Source of the DNA: Prolixibacteraceae bacterium JC049
GTDB taxonomy: Bacteria > Bacteroidota > Bacteroidia > Bacteroidales > Prolixibacteraceae
Reading direction: 5' to 3'
NCBI GenBank assembly: GCA_023369685.1
Contig: SACZ01000001.1
Location: 806,381 to 870,380 of the forward strand
Length of the DNA stretch: 64,000 nt
The notes under the pieces are model-generated. The model was not told the origin of the DNA. It saw nothing but the letters and a program-made list of their open reading frames with translations, and did not search any database. The translations under genes and the position numbers were made by a program. Within the stretch, counting starts at the first letter, position 1; every line of letters starts with the position of its first letter. Below, piece after piece: positions 9,137 through 19,221 of this stretch.

Positions 9137-10915
9137 TTAATCATGTGAAAAGCGCTGTACAATTTTTCGATATGAAGTAAATACTTTTGCTCTGGAAATG
9201 AAACCCATATATTTCCCATTATCCAATACCGCCAAATTGTAGCGACCGCATTTTTCAAACTTTTCAGCTACTTCTTCCATCGAATCGGTTGGTGAAATAG
9301 AGTATTCGGGCATGTACATCAGATCTTCTATTTTTACAGAGTCGTACAATTCCGGTTTAAATATCAGGTGGCGTACATCGTCCATCTTGACCATACCATG
9401 CAGAATTCCTTCCGAATCGACAATTGGAAATAGGTTACGGTGTGCTTCCGAAATTGCTTTTACCAAATCACGCAATGTAGCATCTGGTTGTAGTGAAACA
9501 AAGTCAGTTTCAATTAGCTTTTGCACCTGCATCATTCGCAACGTCGACTGATCTTTGTGGTGAGTAAATAACTCTTTTCGTTTTACCAACTGATAGTGAT
9601 AAACGGACTGAGGAACAAAATATCGAACAGTCATGTAAGCAAATGTGGCAGTAATCATTAGTGGAACAAAAAGCTTATATCCGCCAGAAATATCCGCAAT
9701 TAAGAAAATTCCGGTTAACGGAGCATGAAGTACTCCGGCAATAAGTCCGGCCATTCCAATCAATGCAAAATTATTTTGATTCAGAGTTTTTACTCCCAAA
9801 TTATTCATGATTAATGCGAAGAAAGCTCCGGTGTTTACTCCCATAAATAGTGTTGGCGCAAAAATACCACCAACTCCTCCTGCTCCAAAAGTGAGAGATG
9901 CAGCAACCACCTTCAGTAAGATAACCACAGCCATTACTCCGGCCATTATCCATATTTCAGATTTAAACTGACTAAAAACAGTATCGTTAAAAAGGTAATC
10001 GAAGTCGCCACTCAGGCAGGCATTGATAGACTCGTAACCTTCACCATAAAGTGCAGGAAACATAAAAACCAAAGCTCCCAGTGAAAGTCCACCGATTAAC
10101 AGGCGTTTCCAGGCACAACCAATTTTGTCGAACCATTCGTGGAAAAAGTTATATGTCTTTGCAAAATAGGCCGAAACCAACCCTGCTAAAATACCCAATA
10201 GAATGAAGTAGGGAAGTTCGCCCATTTCGAATGATGAAACCACTTTGAATGGATAAAGCACATCTCTTCCTAGAAATAAATAACTGGTAACAACAGCCGA
10301 GGCCGAAGAGAGCAGTAGTGGAACCAACGAGAACGTGGTTAAGTCAATCATAATTACTTCGATGGCAAAAACAATTGCGGCAATGGGAGCTTTAAAAATG
10401 GCAGCCATTGCTCCGGCACATGCACAAGCCAACATTAAAGTAACCTGCTTGTAATCGAGACGAAAAAAGCGACCAATGAATGAACCATACGATGCTCCCG
10501 TGGCAACGGTTGGTCCTTCCAGTCCCACCGATCCACCAAAACCAACAGTAAAAGCACTGGTTACTATCGAGGAGAACATGTTATGGCGACTCAGTTGTCC
10601 GTTTCGTTTTGAAATACTGTGTAGAACGTTGGGAATACCATGTCGAACAGGTGCTTTAATTAAGTACTTTACAATAAGTACGGCAATGAATATTCCAACC
10701 ACTGGTGTAATAAAATATACGTAGTGGAAAATCTCGGAACTTACTATGCTATGTAAAAGACGGTGAATTAAATGCACTGAATTTTTGATGATTACAGCGG
10801 CAAAACCGGCAATAATACCAACCAGAGAGCTAAGGATCATCACATAACTGCGGTCGTTGATGTGCTTTAGCCTCCACTTGTAAATCTGTCGAATGGTGTT
10901 TGTCGTTCTACTCAT
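9137..10915 (-). CDS. CLC family chloride channel/transporter with C-terminal CBS pair (paralogue)
   Basis: 592 residues with the same architecture as the neighbour: CLC domain followed by two CBS domains (from about 450). Landmarks are GSVGLEGP with gating Glu133, 'GGVGGIFAPTLFMG', and the pore Tyr in 'SVYHYQL'. The selectivity loop reads RHGIP, and the proton-glutamate position is Val187 (IEVI). Start and end regions align closely with the other copy (both begin with a '(T)WRVKHI/KWRLKHI' segment and end in 'FxSYRxxxxxxS-D'), so this is an old tandem duplication. The two are clearly diverged, which suggests distinct roles rather than dosage. Confidence 0.93.
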   Translation of the reverse strand: MSRTTNTIRQIYKWRLKHINDRSYVMILSSLVGIIAGFAAVIIKNSVHLIHRLLHSIVSSEIFHYVYFITPVVGIFIAVLIVKYLIKAPVRHGIPNVLHSISKRNGQLSRHNMFSSIVTSAFTVGFGGSVGLEGPTVATGASYGSFIGRFFRLDYKQVTLMLACACAGAMAAIFKAPIAAIVFAIEVIMIDLTTFSLVPLLLSSASAVVTSYLFLGRDVLYPFKVVSSFEMGELPYFILLGILAGLVSAYFAKTYNFFHEWFDKIGCAWKRLLIGGLSLGALVFMFPALYGEGYESINACLSGDFDYLFNDTVFSQFKSEIWIMAGVMAVVILLKVVAASLTFGAGGVGGIFAPTLFMGVNTGAFFALIMNNLGVKTLNQNNFALIGMAGLIAGVLHAPLTGIFLIADISGGYKLFVPLMITATFAYMTVRYFVPQSVYHYQLVKRKELFTHHKDQSTLRMMQVQKLIETDFVSLQPDATLRDLVKAISEAHRNLFPIVDSEGILHGMVKMDDVRHLIFKPELYDSVKIEDLMYMPEYSISPTDSMEEVAEKFEKCGRYNLAVLDNGKYMGFISRAKVFTSYRKIVQRFSHD

Positions 10916-11084
10916 ATTGGAGGCAAATAAAACAAAAAAAATGGAGTAAGACCATGATTGATTGGTTTTTCAGAGGCTTTAGCCTAATGTTTGTTCAGAA
11001 CAAATAAGAATTAGAAAATTAATTATGAAAGAACATTCGATTTAGATTGCTGTTGTTTTTACTGAACCTCAAAACTATATATCG

Positions 11085-11942
11085 ATGGAAAAGTGTTTGG
11101 CTATATCAGGAGGAAATGGTTTTATTGGAAAGCACCTGGTTGATTATTATATAAGTAAAGGTTGGGTGATTATCCGGTTGAATAGAGATGATCTATATGG
11201 GAAACCTGAAGACTTAGCTCAAAAGATAGAGAAATGCAAGGTGGTAATTCATTTGGCAGGAGCACCCATATTTACTCGTTGGACCGAAAATAGGAAACAA
11301 ATATTTTATAAAAGTAGAATTGAGACCACAAAAAACGTAGTGAAAGCTTTTGCTATACTCGATGAAGTTGATCGACCGAAACACTTAATCAATGCTTCAG
11401 CCATTGGTATTTATAAATCGGGTATTTCACATGATGAAAGCTCTACAAAGTTGCGAACCGATTTTCTGGGGAAATTAATTAAGGATTGGGAAGCGAGTGC
11501 CTTCGAAGCTCAGCAATTAGGAGTGAAAGTATCTGCTCTGCGATTTGGAATGGTGTTTGGAGATGATGGTGGTGCTTACGAAAAAATGCTGAAAATATAC
11601 CGTTGGGGCCTAGGAGCTAACTTAGGTTCGGGGAATCAGAATGTAGTATGGATTGGCCTGACAGATGTACAAAAAGCAGTCGACTTCATAATTAAAAAAG
11701 GAATTGAAGGAGCTATAAACCTGGTTGCTCCTCAGCAATTGAGCTATGGTAAGTTTCATAGGAAAATGGCTTTGTTCACCTCTCGCTTTGCATTCATTCG
11801 TGTCCCTTCATTCATGGTACGTTGGGTTATGGGTACTGTAGCTCAGGAAGTACTAGAAACTCCAACCGTAAAACCACAAGTATTACTTGATAATCGCTTC
11901 GAGTTTAGTTACCCGGATATGGATGCTTTTTTGAAGGGGTGA
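11085..11942 (+). CDS. TIGR01777-type NAD(P)-dependent epimerase (extended SDR)
   Basis: 285 residues. The N-terminal Rossmann motif is 'AISGGNGFIGKHLVDYY' (GGxGFIG), followed by 'VVIHLAGAPIFTRWTENRKQIFYKSRIETT' and 'NASAIGIYKSG' (the catalytic Ser and the YxSG variant of the family). The C-terminal DUF1731-like part is recognisable ('PTVKPQVLLDNRFEFSYPDMDAFLKG'). The substrate of these proteins is unknown, although they resemble nucleotide-sugar epimerases. It stands alone between the CLC genes and PUL1. Confidence 0.88.
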   Translation: MEKCLAISGGNGFIGKHLVDYYISKGWVIIRLNRDDLYGKPEDLAQKIEKCKVVIHLAGAPIFTRWTENRKQIFYKSRIETTKNVVKAFAILDEVDRPKHLINASAIGIYKSGISHDESSTKLRTDFLGKLIKDWEASAFEAQQLGVKVSALRFGMVFGDDGGAYEKMLKIYRWGLGANLGSGNQNVVWIGLTDVQKAVDFIIKKGIEGAINLVAPQQLSYGKFHRKMALFTSRFAFIRVPSFMVRWVMGTVAQEVLETPTVKPQVLLDNRFEFSYPDMDAFLKG

Positions 11943-12057
11943 GGGAGCTAATTTTAGCTAAAGAATCATGTTCAAAATAGTCGTAAGAATGAATGAAGAG
12001 ACGCTGTGTTTTGATGAATACTCGCTTGGTATTTAACAAAAAAGTTGAGGAGAATAA

Positions 12058-12087
12058 TTCGGGTTAAGATATTTCCTTCTACATTTG
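12058..12087 (+). promoter_or_regulatory. Promoter of PUL1 sigma factor
   Basis: A TACATTTG -7 element (12080-12087) lies 18 bp after a weak TTCG -33 box (12058-12061). Only 8 nt separate the -7 element from the ATG at 12096, so the mRNA leader would be extremely short or absent. Confidence 0.55.
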
Positions 12088-12095
12088 TGAGCATT

Positions 12096-12683
12096 ATGGA
12101 TGCTTTAACTAACGAACTAATCGAGCTATTAAACCAGAAAAACAAAGCTGCTTTCGAGGTGGTTTTTGGTGCTTATTATCCGCGCTTGGTCTATTTTGCT
12201 GCAGAATATGTATCGCACGAAGAGGCCAAAGGTTTAGTTCAGGATGCGTTTGTTGCTTTCTGGGAAAAGAATCCTGCGTTACAAAATAATTCACAGCTTC
12301 AAAGCTATCTGTATACTAGTGTAAAGAATAATTGTTTGATGCGTTTGCGGCGTGAGCAATCTCAAAAGAAATACATCAACGAGGCAGAATATCGCATGCA
12401 AAATCAACTTTACGTTTCTGCTTTAACTGAAATGGACACTTCTGCCTTGACATTTCAGGAAATCGAGTTGATTATCCAAAAAACAATGGAGGAATTACCT
12501 CCGCGCTGTCGTGAAGTTTTTGTGGAAAGCCGATTCAATGGCAAGAAAAATCACGAAGTTGCTAAAGCGCTAAATATTTCAGAAAAAGCAGTGGAAGCAC
12601 AGATAACTAAAGCTCTCAAGACTTTCCGTATTACTTTAAAAGATTACCTACCGTTGGTTGCCTATTTGTTTTTAAGCAGATAA
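12096..12683 (+). CDS. ECF (FecI-like) RNA polymerase sigma factor of PUL1
   Basis: 195 residues from the ATG at 12096. An upstream in-frame ATG at 12045 would add 17 residues, but it lies upstream of the TACATTTG promoter box and would not be transcribed from it. Sigma region 2 (about 12-80, 'YYPRLVYFAAEYVSHEEAKGLVQDAFVAFWE') and region 4 ('LPPRCREVFVESRFNGKKNHEVAKALNISEKAVEAQITKAL') are complete. These sigmas are held inactive by the next gene's FecR protein until SusC signals glycan capture, and then transcribe their own PUL. It is followed 177 bp later by fecR and then susC/susD. Confidence 0.93.
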   Translation: MDALTNELIELLNQKNKAAFEVVFGAYYPRLVYFAAEYVSHEEAKGLVQDAFVAFWEKNPALQNNSQLQSYLYTSVKNNCLMRLRREQSQKKYINEAEYRMQNQLYVSALTEMDTSALTFQEIELIIQKTMEELPPRCREVFVESRFNGKKNHEVAKALNISEKAVEAQITKALKTFRITLKDYLPLVAYLFLSR

Positions 12684-12860
12684 TTCCATCAACTATTAAT
12701 TTAAGCACCTTATTCTGTTTTCTTTTTTACTTTATTTGCAAGATGTAAGAAGTTGAAATACATTGTGTTGTTTGGTTTTGTCTTTGTAGATAGAATTTTT
12801 TTTCAAAAATAACATAGGGTATTTCCTTATTTACACATTTTACCATTAAGTAAGTCAAGA

Positions 12861-13853
12861 ATGGATAAAGAGAAGATTATACAAAAGATAGTTAGCCCAA
12901 AAGGTGCGGATGATCAACACGAATTGTTATCGTGGGCAAATAATTCCACTGAGAATAAGAGAGAGTATATTCGCTATAAAAACCTGTGGGCGATATTACA
13001 GCGTGGCGAGGAAATGCCCAAGCAACATGTGGAAAGTGATTTTAAAGCGGTGAAAGCAAGAATTAATTCTTCTTCTAAAAGAATGCTGTTTATGCCTGCT
13101 CTAAGATATGCAGCGGTTTTTGTGGTGGCTCTTTTTACAGGATTGTTAGCTCATCATCTATTTTTGAATATTGATATTTCGATGAATGTTGTTGAAGTTC
13201 CCAAAGGAAATCGCACTTCTATTAGCTTGCCCGATGGAACTCAGGTATGGCTTAGCAATGGCTCAAAATTGACCTATCCCGAGACATTTCGTGGGAAAAG
13301 TAGAGACGTGGAATTGATGGGAGAGGCCTACTTTACCGTTACCCACAATGCAGATAAGCCTTTTTTCGTGAAACTGGGATCGCACCGTGTTAAAGTATTG
13401 GGAACCGAATTCTCGGTACTGGCTTATCCCAACGATAGTATCATTCAGGTAGACTTGGCTTCAGGAAAAGTTCAGTTGGAGGTAAATACAAGCACTCATG
13501 GGAAATCATATTACAGATCAGTAGCATTAAATCCGCTACAAAGTCTAGCCTTAAACAAATTGACAGGGAAGTTGAGGCGATCGAGAATTCCTAATAATTT
13601 TTATACCTACTGGCAAGAGGGGAACTATACGTTTTTAGACGAGAGTTTCGAGAGTTTGGCTCAAAAGATCGATCGGATATATGGTGTACAACTTATTTTC
13701 GAGGACGAGCGGATTAAGCAGCGTACCTTCAGTGGAGCATTTAATGTAGATGATAATATCTATACGATTATGGAGGTTTTTAAATCGGCCTCGCAAAAGC
13801 CATTCAGCTATCGTGTAGAAGGAAAAACAATACGAATAAAATCAATTAACTGA
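12861..13853 (+). CDS. FecR-type anti-sigma factor of PUL1
   Basis: 330 residues. A cytosolic N-terminus (1-73) binds the sigma factor, and a single membrane segment follows (about 76-98, 'LRYAAVFVVALFTGLLAHHLF'). The periplasmic FecR domain shows 'VPKGNRTSISLPDGTQVWLSNGSKLTYP' and 'VKVLGTEFSVLAYP', and a C-terminal DUF4974-like domain ends in 'FSYRVEGKTIRIK'. It passes the signal from the STN domain of SusC across the inner membrane to the sigma factor. It lies between its sigma and SusC, and its 147-bp 3' gap contains three RNA hairpins. Confidence 0.93.
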   Translation: MDKEKIIQKIVSPKGADDQHELLSWANNSTENKREYIRYKNLWAILQRGEEMPKQHVESDFKAVKARINSSSKRMLFMPALRYAAVFVVALFTGLLAHHLFLNIDISMNVVEVPKGNRTSISLPDGTQVWLSNGSKLTYPETFRGKSRDVELMGEAYFTVTHNADKPFFVKLGSHRVKVLGTEFSVLAYPNDSIIQVDLASGKVQLEVNTSTHGKSYYRSVALNPLQSLALNKLTGKLRRSRIPNNFYTYWQEGNYTFLDESFESLAQKIDRIYGVQLIFEDERIKQRTFSGAFNVDDNIYTIMEVFKSASQKPFSYRVEGKTIRIKSIN

Positions 13854-13887
13854 ATTTGCCAATGAGATAAAACCAGAAATTGTAAAA

Positions 13888-13914
13888 ACGGGAAGTGCTA
13901 CCAACACCTCCCGT
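13888..13914 (+). promoter_or_regulatory. susC1 leader hairpin 1, conserved CCAA loop
   Basis: The stem ACGGGAAGTG / CACCTCCCGT (one A-C mismatch) has the loop CTACCAA. It shares the GTG-[..CCAA]-CAC core with hairpins ahead of the other two susC genes in this window. The sequence ATGAGATAA lies 26 nt upstream at 13862. Confidence 0.75.
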
Positions 13915-13919
13915 CGTGA

Positions 13920-13941
13920 TGGAAACAATGGCCTGTTTCCA
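13920..13941 (+). promoter_or_regulatory. susC1 leader hairpin 2
   Basis: A perfect 8-bp stem (TGGAAACA / TGTTTCCA) with loop ATGGCC, 5 nt after the first hairpin. Confidence 0.6.
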
Positions 13942-13959
13942 GTTTTAAGAATCAATAAC

Positions 13960-13973
13960 AAGCCTTACGGCTT
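13960..13973 (+). promoter_or_regulatory. susC1 leader hairpin 3
   Basis: A short stem AAGCC / GGCTT with loop TTAC, 27 nt before the susC start codon. Short enough that it could be chance. Confidence 0.35.
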
Positions 13974-14000
13974 AATTATCGAACCCAACAATTCAAATTT

Positions 14001-17000
14001 ATGAAAAAAAACAAAAATGGAGTTGGTACAACTCCTCCATTAGGTAAACTATTTCGAATTATGAGAATTACTATTCTTCTATTAGTTGTTTTTTTAGTTC
14101 AGGTTTCTGCATCAACTTACTCTCAGTCAGTCAAGTTATCGTTAAACATGAAAAATGTAACGTTGGCTGATGTTTTTAAAGAGGTGGAGAAAAAGTCTGA
14201 GTATCGATTTTTTTACGATAGTAAAGAAATCGATGCAACCAAGAAGGTATCTGTAAAGACTAGAAAATCCAATGTAGAACAAATTTTGGATGATATCTTT
14301 CAGGATGCTAATGTAACTTATCAGGTTATCGACCGATACATTGTGGTGAAAAGAAATCACCATATTTCGGCACAGAATTCGGCTCAACAACAAAAAAGAA
14401 TAAAGGGAAAGGTGACCGATGAAAATGGCGAGTCTCTTCCCGGAGTTTCTATTGTTATAAAAGGAACAACAGTTGGTATTACGACTGATATTGACGGTAA
14501 TTATGAGCTGTTGGTAACAGGTAAGAACCCAATATTGCAGTTCTCATTTGTAGGTATGAAAACGGAGGAAGTTGCAATTGCCGGGAAAGAAATCATTAAT
14601 GTGGTTTTGAAGGCAGATGCAATTGGACTGGATGAGGTAATTGCTGTTGGTTATGGTACAATGAAAAAGACAGTGGTTTCAGGTGCGGTTGCCTCGGTGA
14701 AATCAGAAGAAATTCAAAAAGTCAGTACAGCACATGTGAGTACAGCATTAGTGGGTAAAGTTGGAGGTATTGTCTCTCGTCAGAATGATGGTCGCCCGGG
14801 AAGAAGTACTTCGATGCAGATTCGCGGAATGGGTACTCCTTTGTACATTATCGACGGAACACCTAAAGATGAAGGTCAGTTCAATAATATAGATCCTAAC
14901 GATATTGAAACGATTTCGATATTGAAAGATGCCAGTGCTTCAATTTATGGTATTAAAGCAGCCAATGGAGTTGTTATTGTTGAAACGAAGAAAGGAAAAC
15001 GCAATAAGCCCAACGAATTCAACATTCATTATACCAAAACTTTCCAGAACTGGACACGATTTGCAAAGTCAGTTAATGCCGGTGATTACATGGAGTTATT
15101 GGTTGAGGATCAGATGAATCGATTTGGAAAAACAGATATTACTCCTGAGGAGCTTGCTAAATGGAAAGCTGGGAAAGAAGATGGTTACCGTAGTTTCGAT
15201 TGGTACAAGTTTGCTGTAAAAGAGTGGGCACCACAAGACCATCTGAATATAAACACATCAGGAGGTAGTGAAAAGATTAACTACTATGTGAGTTTTAGCC
15301 ACTTCAATCAAGATGCTTTGTTTAGTGAGTTTAATTTCAATCGTTCAAATATCCAGTCGAATATCGAAGCTTTATTGGCAAAGAACCTGACTATTGGCAT
15401 GCAAATAAATGGACGTATTGAGACCAAAGAGAATCCTGGTTTGCCTTGGTACGATGATTATACATTCCCTTTGTGGTGTTTGCTAAGAAATATTCCAACC
15501 CAGCGTCCTTATGCCAACGACAACCCAAATTATGTGGCAGACAATGGCTATCGTACGGTATATAACTTTGGTTATATGAATAAAAAGATTTCAGGTTCGT
15601 TGAAAGACACATGGCGTGTTTTACATGGAAACATGAACTTGAAATATAAATTTCCTGTAAAAGGTTTGACGGGTAAAATTTTAGGTTCTTACTATTACGC
15701 ACAGAACTATAGTAACAACCAGGAAAACAGATACGATGCTTTCACTTACGACAAAGCAACACAAACATACAATAGAACAGCTGGTAACGATAATCCATAT
15801 AAAGATCGTCGAGTTCAGTATGTAGAAGAGAAAATGTTCCAGGCAAACTTACATTACAACAATAAGTTTGGCCAGCATGCAGTAGATGCAGTATTTGCAT
15901 TTGAAGCGAATGAACGCAATCACCCTAACTTCTGGATTATGACTAATCCTACCAGTGACTTCATTACTCTAATGGCGTCTGAGGAATTTAAAAAACTACG
16001 TGACGAATATTCTGAATCTTCAGAAATGGGATTTGCCAGTCGTGTGAACTATACTTACGCCGATAAATATACAGTTGAGCTATTGGGACGTTATGATGGA
16101 ACGTATGTTTATGCGCCAGGAAAAAGGTGGGGATTCTTCCCGGGTGCTTCTGTTGCATATCGTTTAAGCGAAGAGAACTTCTTCAAAGAAAGTCCTGTTG
16201 GAAATATTCTTTCTAACTTCAAGATAAGAGCATCGTATGGTAAAACAGGACAAATAGCAGGAATTGGTGCTTTTGATTACCTGGAAGGCTATAACTTCAA
16301 TAGAGGAAAACAAGTGATTGATGTGGGTAAACAGCCTATTATTGGAATTCAATCGCGTGGTTTGCCAATTACAAGTGTTTCATGGGTCGATGCAATTAAT
16401 AAAAATATTGGATTCGATTTTGGATTCCTGAAAAATAAGCTGAATGGTTCAATCGACTTCTTCCAGCGCGATAGAGAAGGATTACCTGCGAGTCGTAATG
16501 ATGTTTTAATTCCGGTTGAAGTAGGTTTTAATCTTCCTAAAGAGAACTTAGAGAGTGACAGAACTTTTGGTTGGGATGCAGAGATCAACTACAGTGAAAC
16601 GATTGGAGAATTAAAGCTTGATTTAGCAGGAACAATTACTTATGCTCGTTCGAAAAACTTGAGTCGTTACAACCCTATGTACGGAAGTGCTTTTGACAAA
16701 TGGCACAATGGTTCTGAGAATCGATATAAAAATGTAGGATGGGGATATAAGGTAATTGGACAGTTTAAAAGCGAAGAAGAAATTGCAGATTATCCGGTAG
16801 ATATTGATGGAAAAAACAATACTACTTTAATGCCTGGGGATCTAATTTATCAGGATACTAATAAAGATGGTATTATAACCGGAGAAGATGCATTACCTCA
16901 AACAAGTACACAATATTTACCATTGTTGAATTATGGTATCTCTGTAGGTCTAAAGTGGAAAAACTTCGATTTATATGCACTATTTAACGGATTTGGAATG

Positions 17001-17414
17001 TATCGTTTGGGAATGGTAAATGAAATTGCCAAACCATTTTATGCCAATGGAGCTCCTCGTGAATACATGACAGATCGCTGGAGAAGAAAAGATCCTTTCG
17101 ATGCCAATAGTGAATGGATTCCAGGTAAATATCCATCGACACATTACGGTGGAAAAGGAACTAATCACCGCACAAGTGATTTCTGGGTAAAAGATGTAAA
17201 TGCATTGCGTTTGCGTACTATCGAAATAGGATATACGATACCTAAGCACATTTTAGACCATGTTAACTTGAAGCATGTACGTTTGTTTGTCTCGGGACAG
17301 AATGTGTTGACTTTTGATAATATCAAAGAGATTGACCCAGAAACAAGTGATTGGTCTGGGCGTCAGTATCCGCAAGCTAAGACATGGAGTTTTGGATTTA
17401 AATGCAATTTCTAA
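14001..17414 (+). CDS. SusC-type TonB-dependent receptor with STN signalling domain (PUL1)
   Basis: 1137 residues. In order: signal peptide/membrane anchor (about 18-42), STN domain (about 47-122, 'LNMKNVTLADVFKEVEKKSEYRFFYDSKEI'), carboxypeptidase-D-like domain ('IKGKVTDENGESLPGVSIVIKGTT'), plug ('DEVIAVGYGTMKKTVVSGAVASV' through 'DIETISILKDASASIYGIKAANGVVIVETKKGK') and outer-membrane beta-barrel ending in the aromatic 'FGFKCNF'. It imports glycan fragments powered by TonB, and the STN domain touches FecR to report capture. Its susD partner begins 12 bp downstream. The glycan cannot be read from the sequence. Confidence 0.96.
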   Translation: MKKNKNGVGTTPPLGKLFRIMRITILLLVVFLVQVSASTYSQSVKLSLNMKNVTLADVFKEVEKKSEYRFFYDSKEIDATKKVSVKTRKSNVEQILDDIFQDANVTYQVIDRYIVVKRNHHISAQNSAQQQKRIKGKVTDENGESLPGVSIVIKGTTVGITTDIDGNYELLVTGKNPILQFSFVGMKTEEVAIAGKEIINVVLKADAIGLDEVIAVGYGTMKKTVVSGAVASVKSEEIQKVSTAHVSTALVGKVGGIVSRQNDGRPGRSTSMQIRGMGTPLYIIDGTPKDEGQFNNIDPNDIETISILKDASASIYGIKAANGVVIVETKKGKRNKPNEFNIHYTKTFQNWTRFAKSVNAGDYMELLVEDQMNRFGKTDITPEELAKWKAGKEDGYRSFDWYKFAVKEWAPQDHLNINTSGGSEKINYYVSFSHFNQDALFSEFNFNRSNIQSNIEALLAKNLTIGMQINGRIETKENPGLPWYDDYTFPLWCLLRNIPTQRPYANDNPNYVADNGYRTVYNFGYMNKKISGSLKDTWRVLHGNMNLKYKFPVKGLTGKILGSYYYAQNYSNNQENRYDAFTYDKATQTYNRTAGNDNPYKDRRVQYVEEKMFQANLHYNNKFGQHAVDAVFAFEANERNHPNFWIMTNPTSDFITLMASEEFKKLRDEYSESSEMGFASRVNYTYADKYTVELLGRYDGTYVYAPGKRWGFFPGASVAYRLSEENFFKESPVGNILSNFKIRASYGKTGQIAGIGAFDYLEGYNFNRGKQVIDVGKQPIIGIQSRGLPITSVSWVDAINKNIGFDFGFLKNKLNGSIDFFQRDREGLPASRNDVLIPVEVGFNLPKENLESDRTFGWDAEINYSETIGELKLDLAGTITYARSKNLSRYNPMYGSAFDKWHNGSENRYKNVGWGYKVIGQFKSEEEIADYPVDIDGKNNTTLMPGDLIYQDTNKDGIITGEDALPQTSTQYLPLLNYGISVGLKWKNFDLYALFNGFGMYRLGMVNEIAKPFYANGAPREYMTDRWRRKDPFDANSEWIPGKYPSTHYGGKGTNHRTSDFWVKDVNALRLRTIEIGYTIPKHILDHVNLKHVRLFVSGQNVLTFDNIKEIDPETSDWSGRQYPQAKTWSFGFKCNF

Positions 17415-17426
17415 AAAGGTTTAAAA

Positions 17427-19193
17427 ATGAAAAAATTGAAATATATATTTCTTATTTGTTTTGCTGCTTTAATGAGTTGTGAAGATTATTTGGAGAAAGA
17501 ACCATATAATATTCTAACCGATGAAAAAGTGTGGCAGAACGAGAAGCTGGTAGAGGGAGTTATTGCTAACCTATACGATAGAATGCCTACTAGTCCGTTT
17601 AGTGAATTTGCAATGCAGTCGACCGATGAGGCCATGTGGAGTGGTAGTGGAGATAGTCAGAACAGAGTTAACTCAATTCCTACCGGGTGGTATACTTATT
17701 ACGATTATGGATACATCCGCGATATCAATTTGTTTATCGAAAAGGCAATGGAGTCTGGCCTAAAGAATAAGGAGCAGTTTATTGCTGAAGCTCGCTTTAT
17801 CAGAGCATTTGTCTATTTCGAAAAAGTAAAAAGAATGGGAGGAGTTCCATTAATTACAAAGACTTATACTTATGGTGGCCCGGATAATATTGATGAACTG
17901 AGAATGTCCAGAGCAAAAGAGAGTGAGATTTACGACTTTATCTATTCTGAACTGGAAGATATAAAGGGTAAACTGACAGAGGATAAGAATCCTGCTCGTG
18001 CAACAAAGTGGGCTGCCATTGCTTTAGAGGCTCGTGCCATGATTTATGCCGGGAGTATTGCAAAATACAATGCCCAGATGAGTCAGCCAGTTGCTTTACA
18101 GGGCGACGTTATTGGTATTTCGCAAGGAAAAGCAAACGATTATTATGGGAAAGCACTTGCGGCAGTAGAAGCTTTAAATGGTCAATTCGATTTGGAGGCC
18201 GACTACTATTCTATTTTCAGCAATAAGAATAAAACGGAGGTGATTTATGCTGTCGATTATAAGAATCCGAATAAACGCCATAGCTTTACCTATCAAAATT
18301 CAACACCTAGTGCCAAGGAGGATAATGCTGAAGGTTCCCACATTACTCCATATTTGGAAATGGTAGAAAGCTATGAAAAATTGGATGGTACATCTGGCAA
18401 TATTGAAACACAAGATGCTGATGGAAACTGGATTTTATTCGAAAAACCAGAAGATGTTTTCGCCAATAGAGATAAGCGCTTAGCATCGACGATTTTGTAT
18501 GCCAACCAAATGTTTAGAAATAGTCGTGTTAGCGTACAGGCTGGACAAGTAGTATACAACGAAACGACTAAGGAGTATGATGTGGTAACCGGAGGACTGG
18601 GAGAAGCAGATAGTAAAGGTCGACTAATTACTGGTTGGGATGGACCATCTGAGAACCTACAGTACATTTCAAATACTGGTTTTTACCTTAAGAAATATGT
18701 GTCAGAATCGCCAGGTGCAGGGCAGCGTAGTACATTGGCAGACAATTGGTATCCTGTTTTCAGATATGCTGAAATGCTATTAATTGGTGCAGAAGCAGCC
18801 TTGGAAACTGGAAATCAGGAGAAAGCTAAGGCATTTATTAACAGAGTAAGAGAACGTGCCGGATTTAAAGCTAATAGCTTAAGTAATGTCACTTTGAATG
18901 ATATTGTTAAAGAGCGAAAAGTGGAGATGGCTTTCGAAGGACACCGTTATTTCGATTTGAAACGCTGGCGTAAAGCAGAAGATGTGCTGAGCGGAAAAGC
19001 GTATCATTCTCTTTATGGCTTTTTGGTGGTTCATCCAGGATCGGAAAAGGATGGAAAGTATATCTACAAGAAGTTAGAAGCTCCTCGTTTATTCAACTCG
19101 AAGAAGAAGTTCGAATGGAGAAACTATTACAGTGCAATGCCACAAAACGCTTTGGATCGTAATCCAAAGCTAATTAAGAATCCAGGCCATTAA
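17427..19193 (+). CDS. SusD/RagB-type glycan-binding lipoprotein (PUL1)
   Basis: 588 residues with a lipoprotein signal (Cys18 or 19 in 'ALMSCEDYLEKEP'). The helical SusD fold shows the family landmarks 'AEARFIRAFVYFEKVKRMGGVPLITKTY' and 'VRERAGF..., IVKERKVEMAFEGHRYFDLKRWRKAEDVL', and it ends with the usual 'NPKLIKNPGH'. It caps the SusC barrel on the cell surface and captures glycan. It is co-transcribed with SusC and followed after 28 bp by a DUF3823 lipoprotein. Confidence 0.95.
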   Translation: MKKLKYIFLICFAALMSCEDYLEKEPYNILTDEKVWQNEKLVEGVIANLYDRMPTSPFSEFAMQSTDEAMWSGSGDSQNRVNSIPTGWYTYYDYGYIRDINLFIEKAMESGLKNKEQFIAEARFIRAFVYFEKVKRMGGVPLITKTYTYGGPDNIDELRMSRAKESEIYDFIYSELEDIKGKLTEDKNPARATKWAAIALEARAMIYAGSIAKYNAQMSQPVALQGDVIGISQGKANDYYGKALAAVEALNGQFDLEADYYSIFSNKNKTEVIYAVDYKNPNKRHSFTYQNSTPSAKEDNAEGSHITPYLEMVESYEKLDGTSGNIETQDADGNWILFEKPEDVFANRDKRLASTILYANQMFRNSRVSVQAGQVVYNETTKEYDVVTGGLGEADSKGRLITGWDGPSENLQYISNTGFYLKKYVSESPGAGQRSTLADNWYPVFRYAEMLLIGAEAALETGNQEKAKAFINRVRERAGFKANSLSNVTLNDIVKERKVEMAFEGHRYFDLKRWRKAEDVLSGKAYHSLYGFLVVHPGSEKDGKYIYKKLEAPRLFNSKKKFEWRNYYSAMPQNALDRNPKLIKNPGH

Positions 19194-19221
19194 TCGTTAA
19201 ATTTTCAGAATTTAAAAGAAC

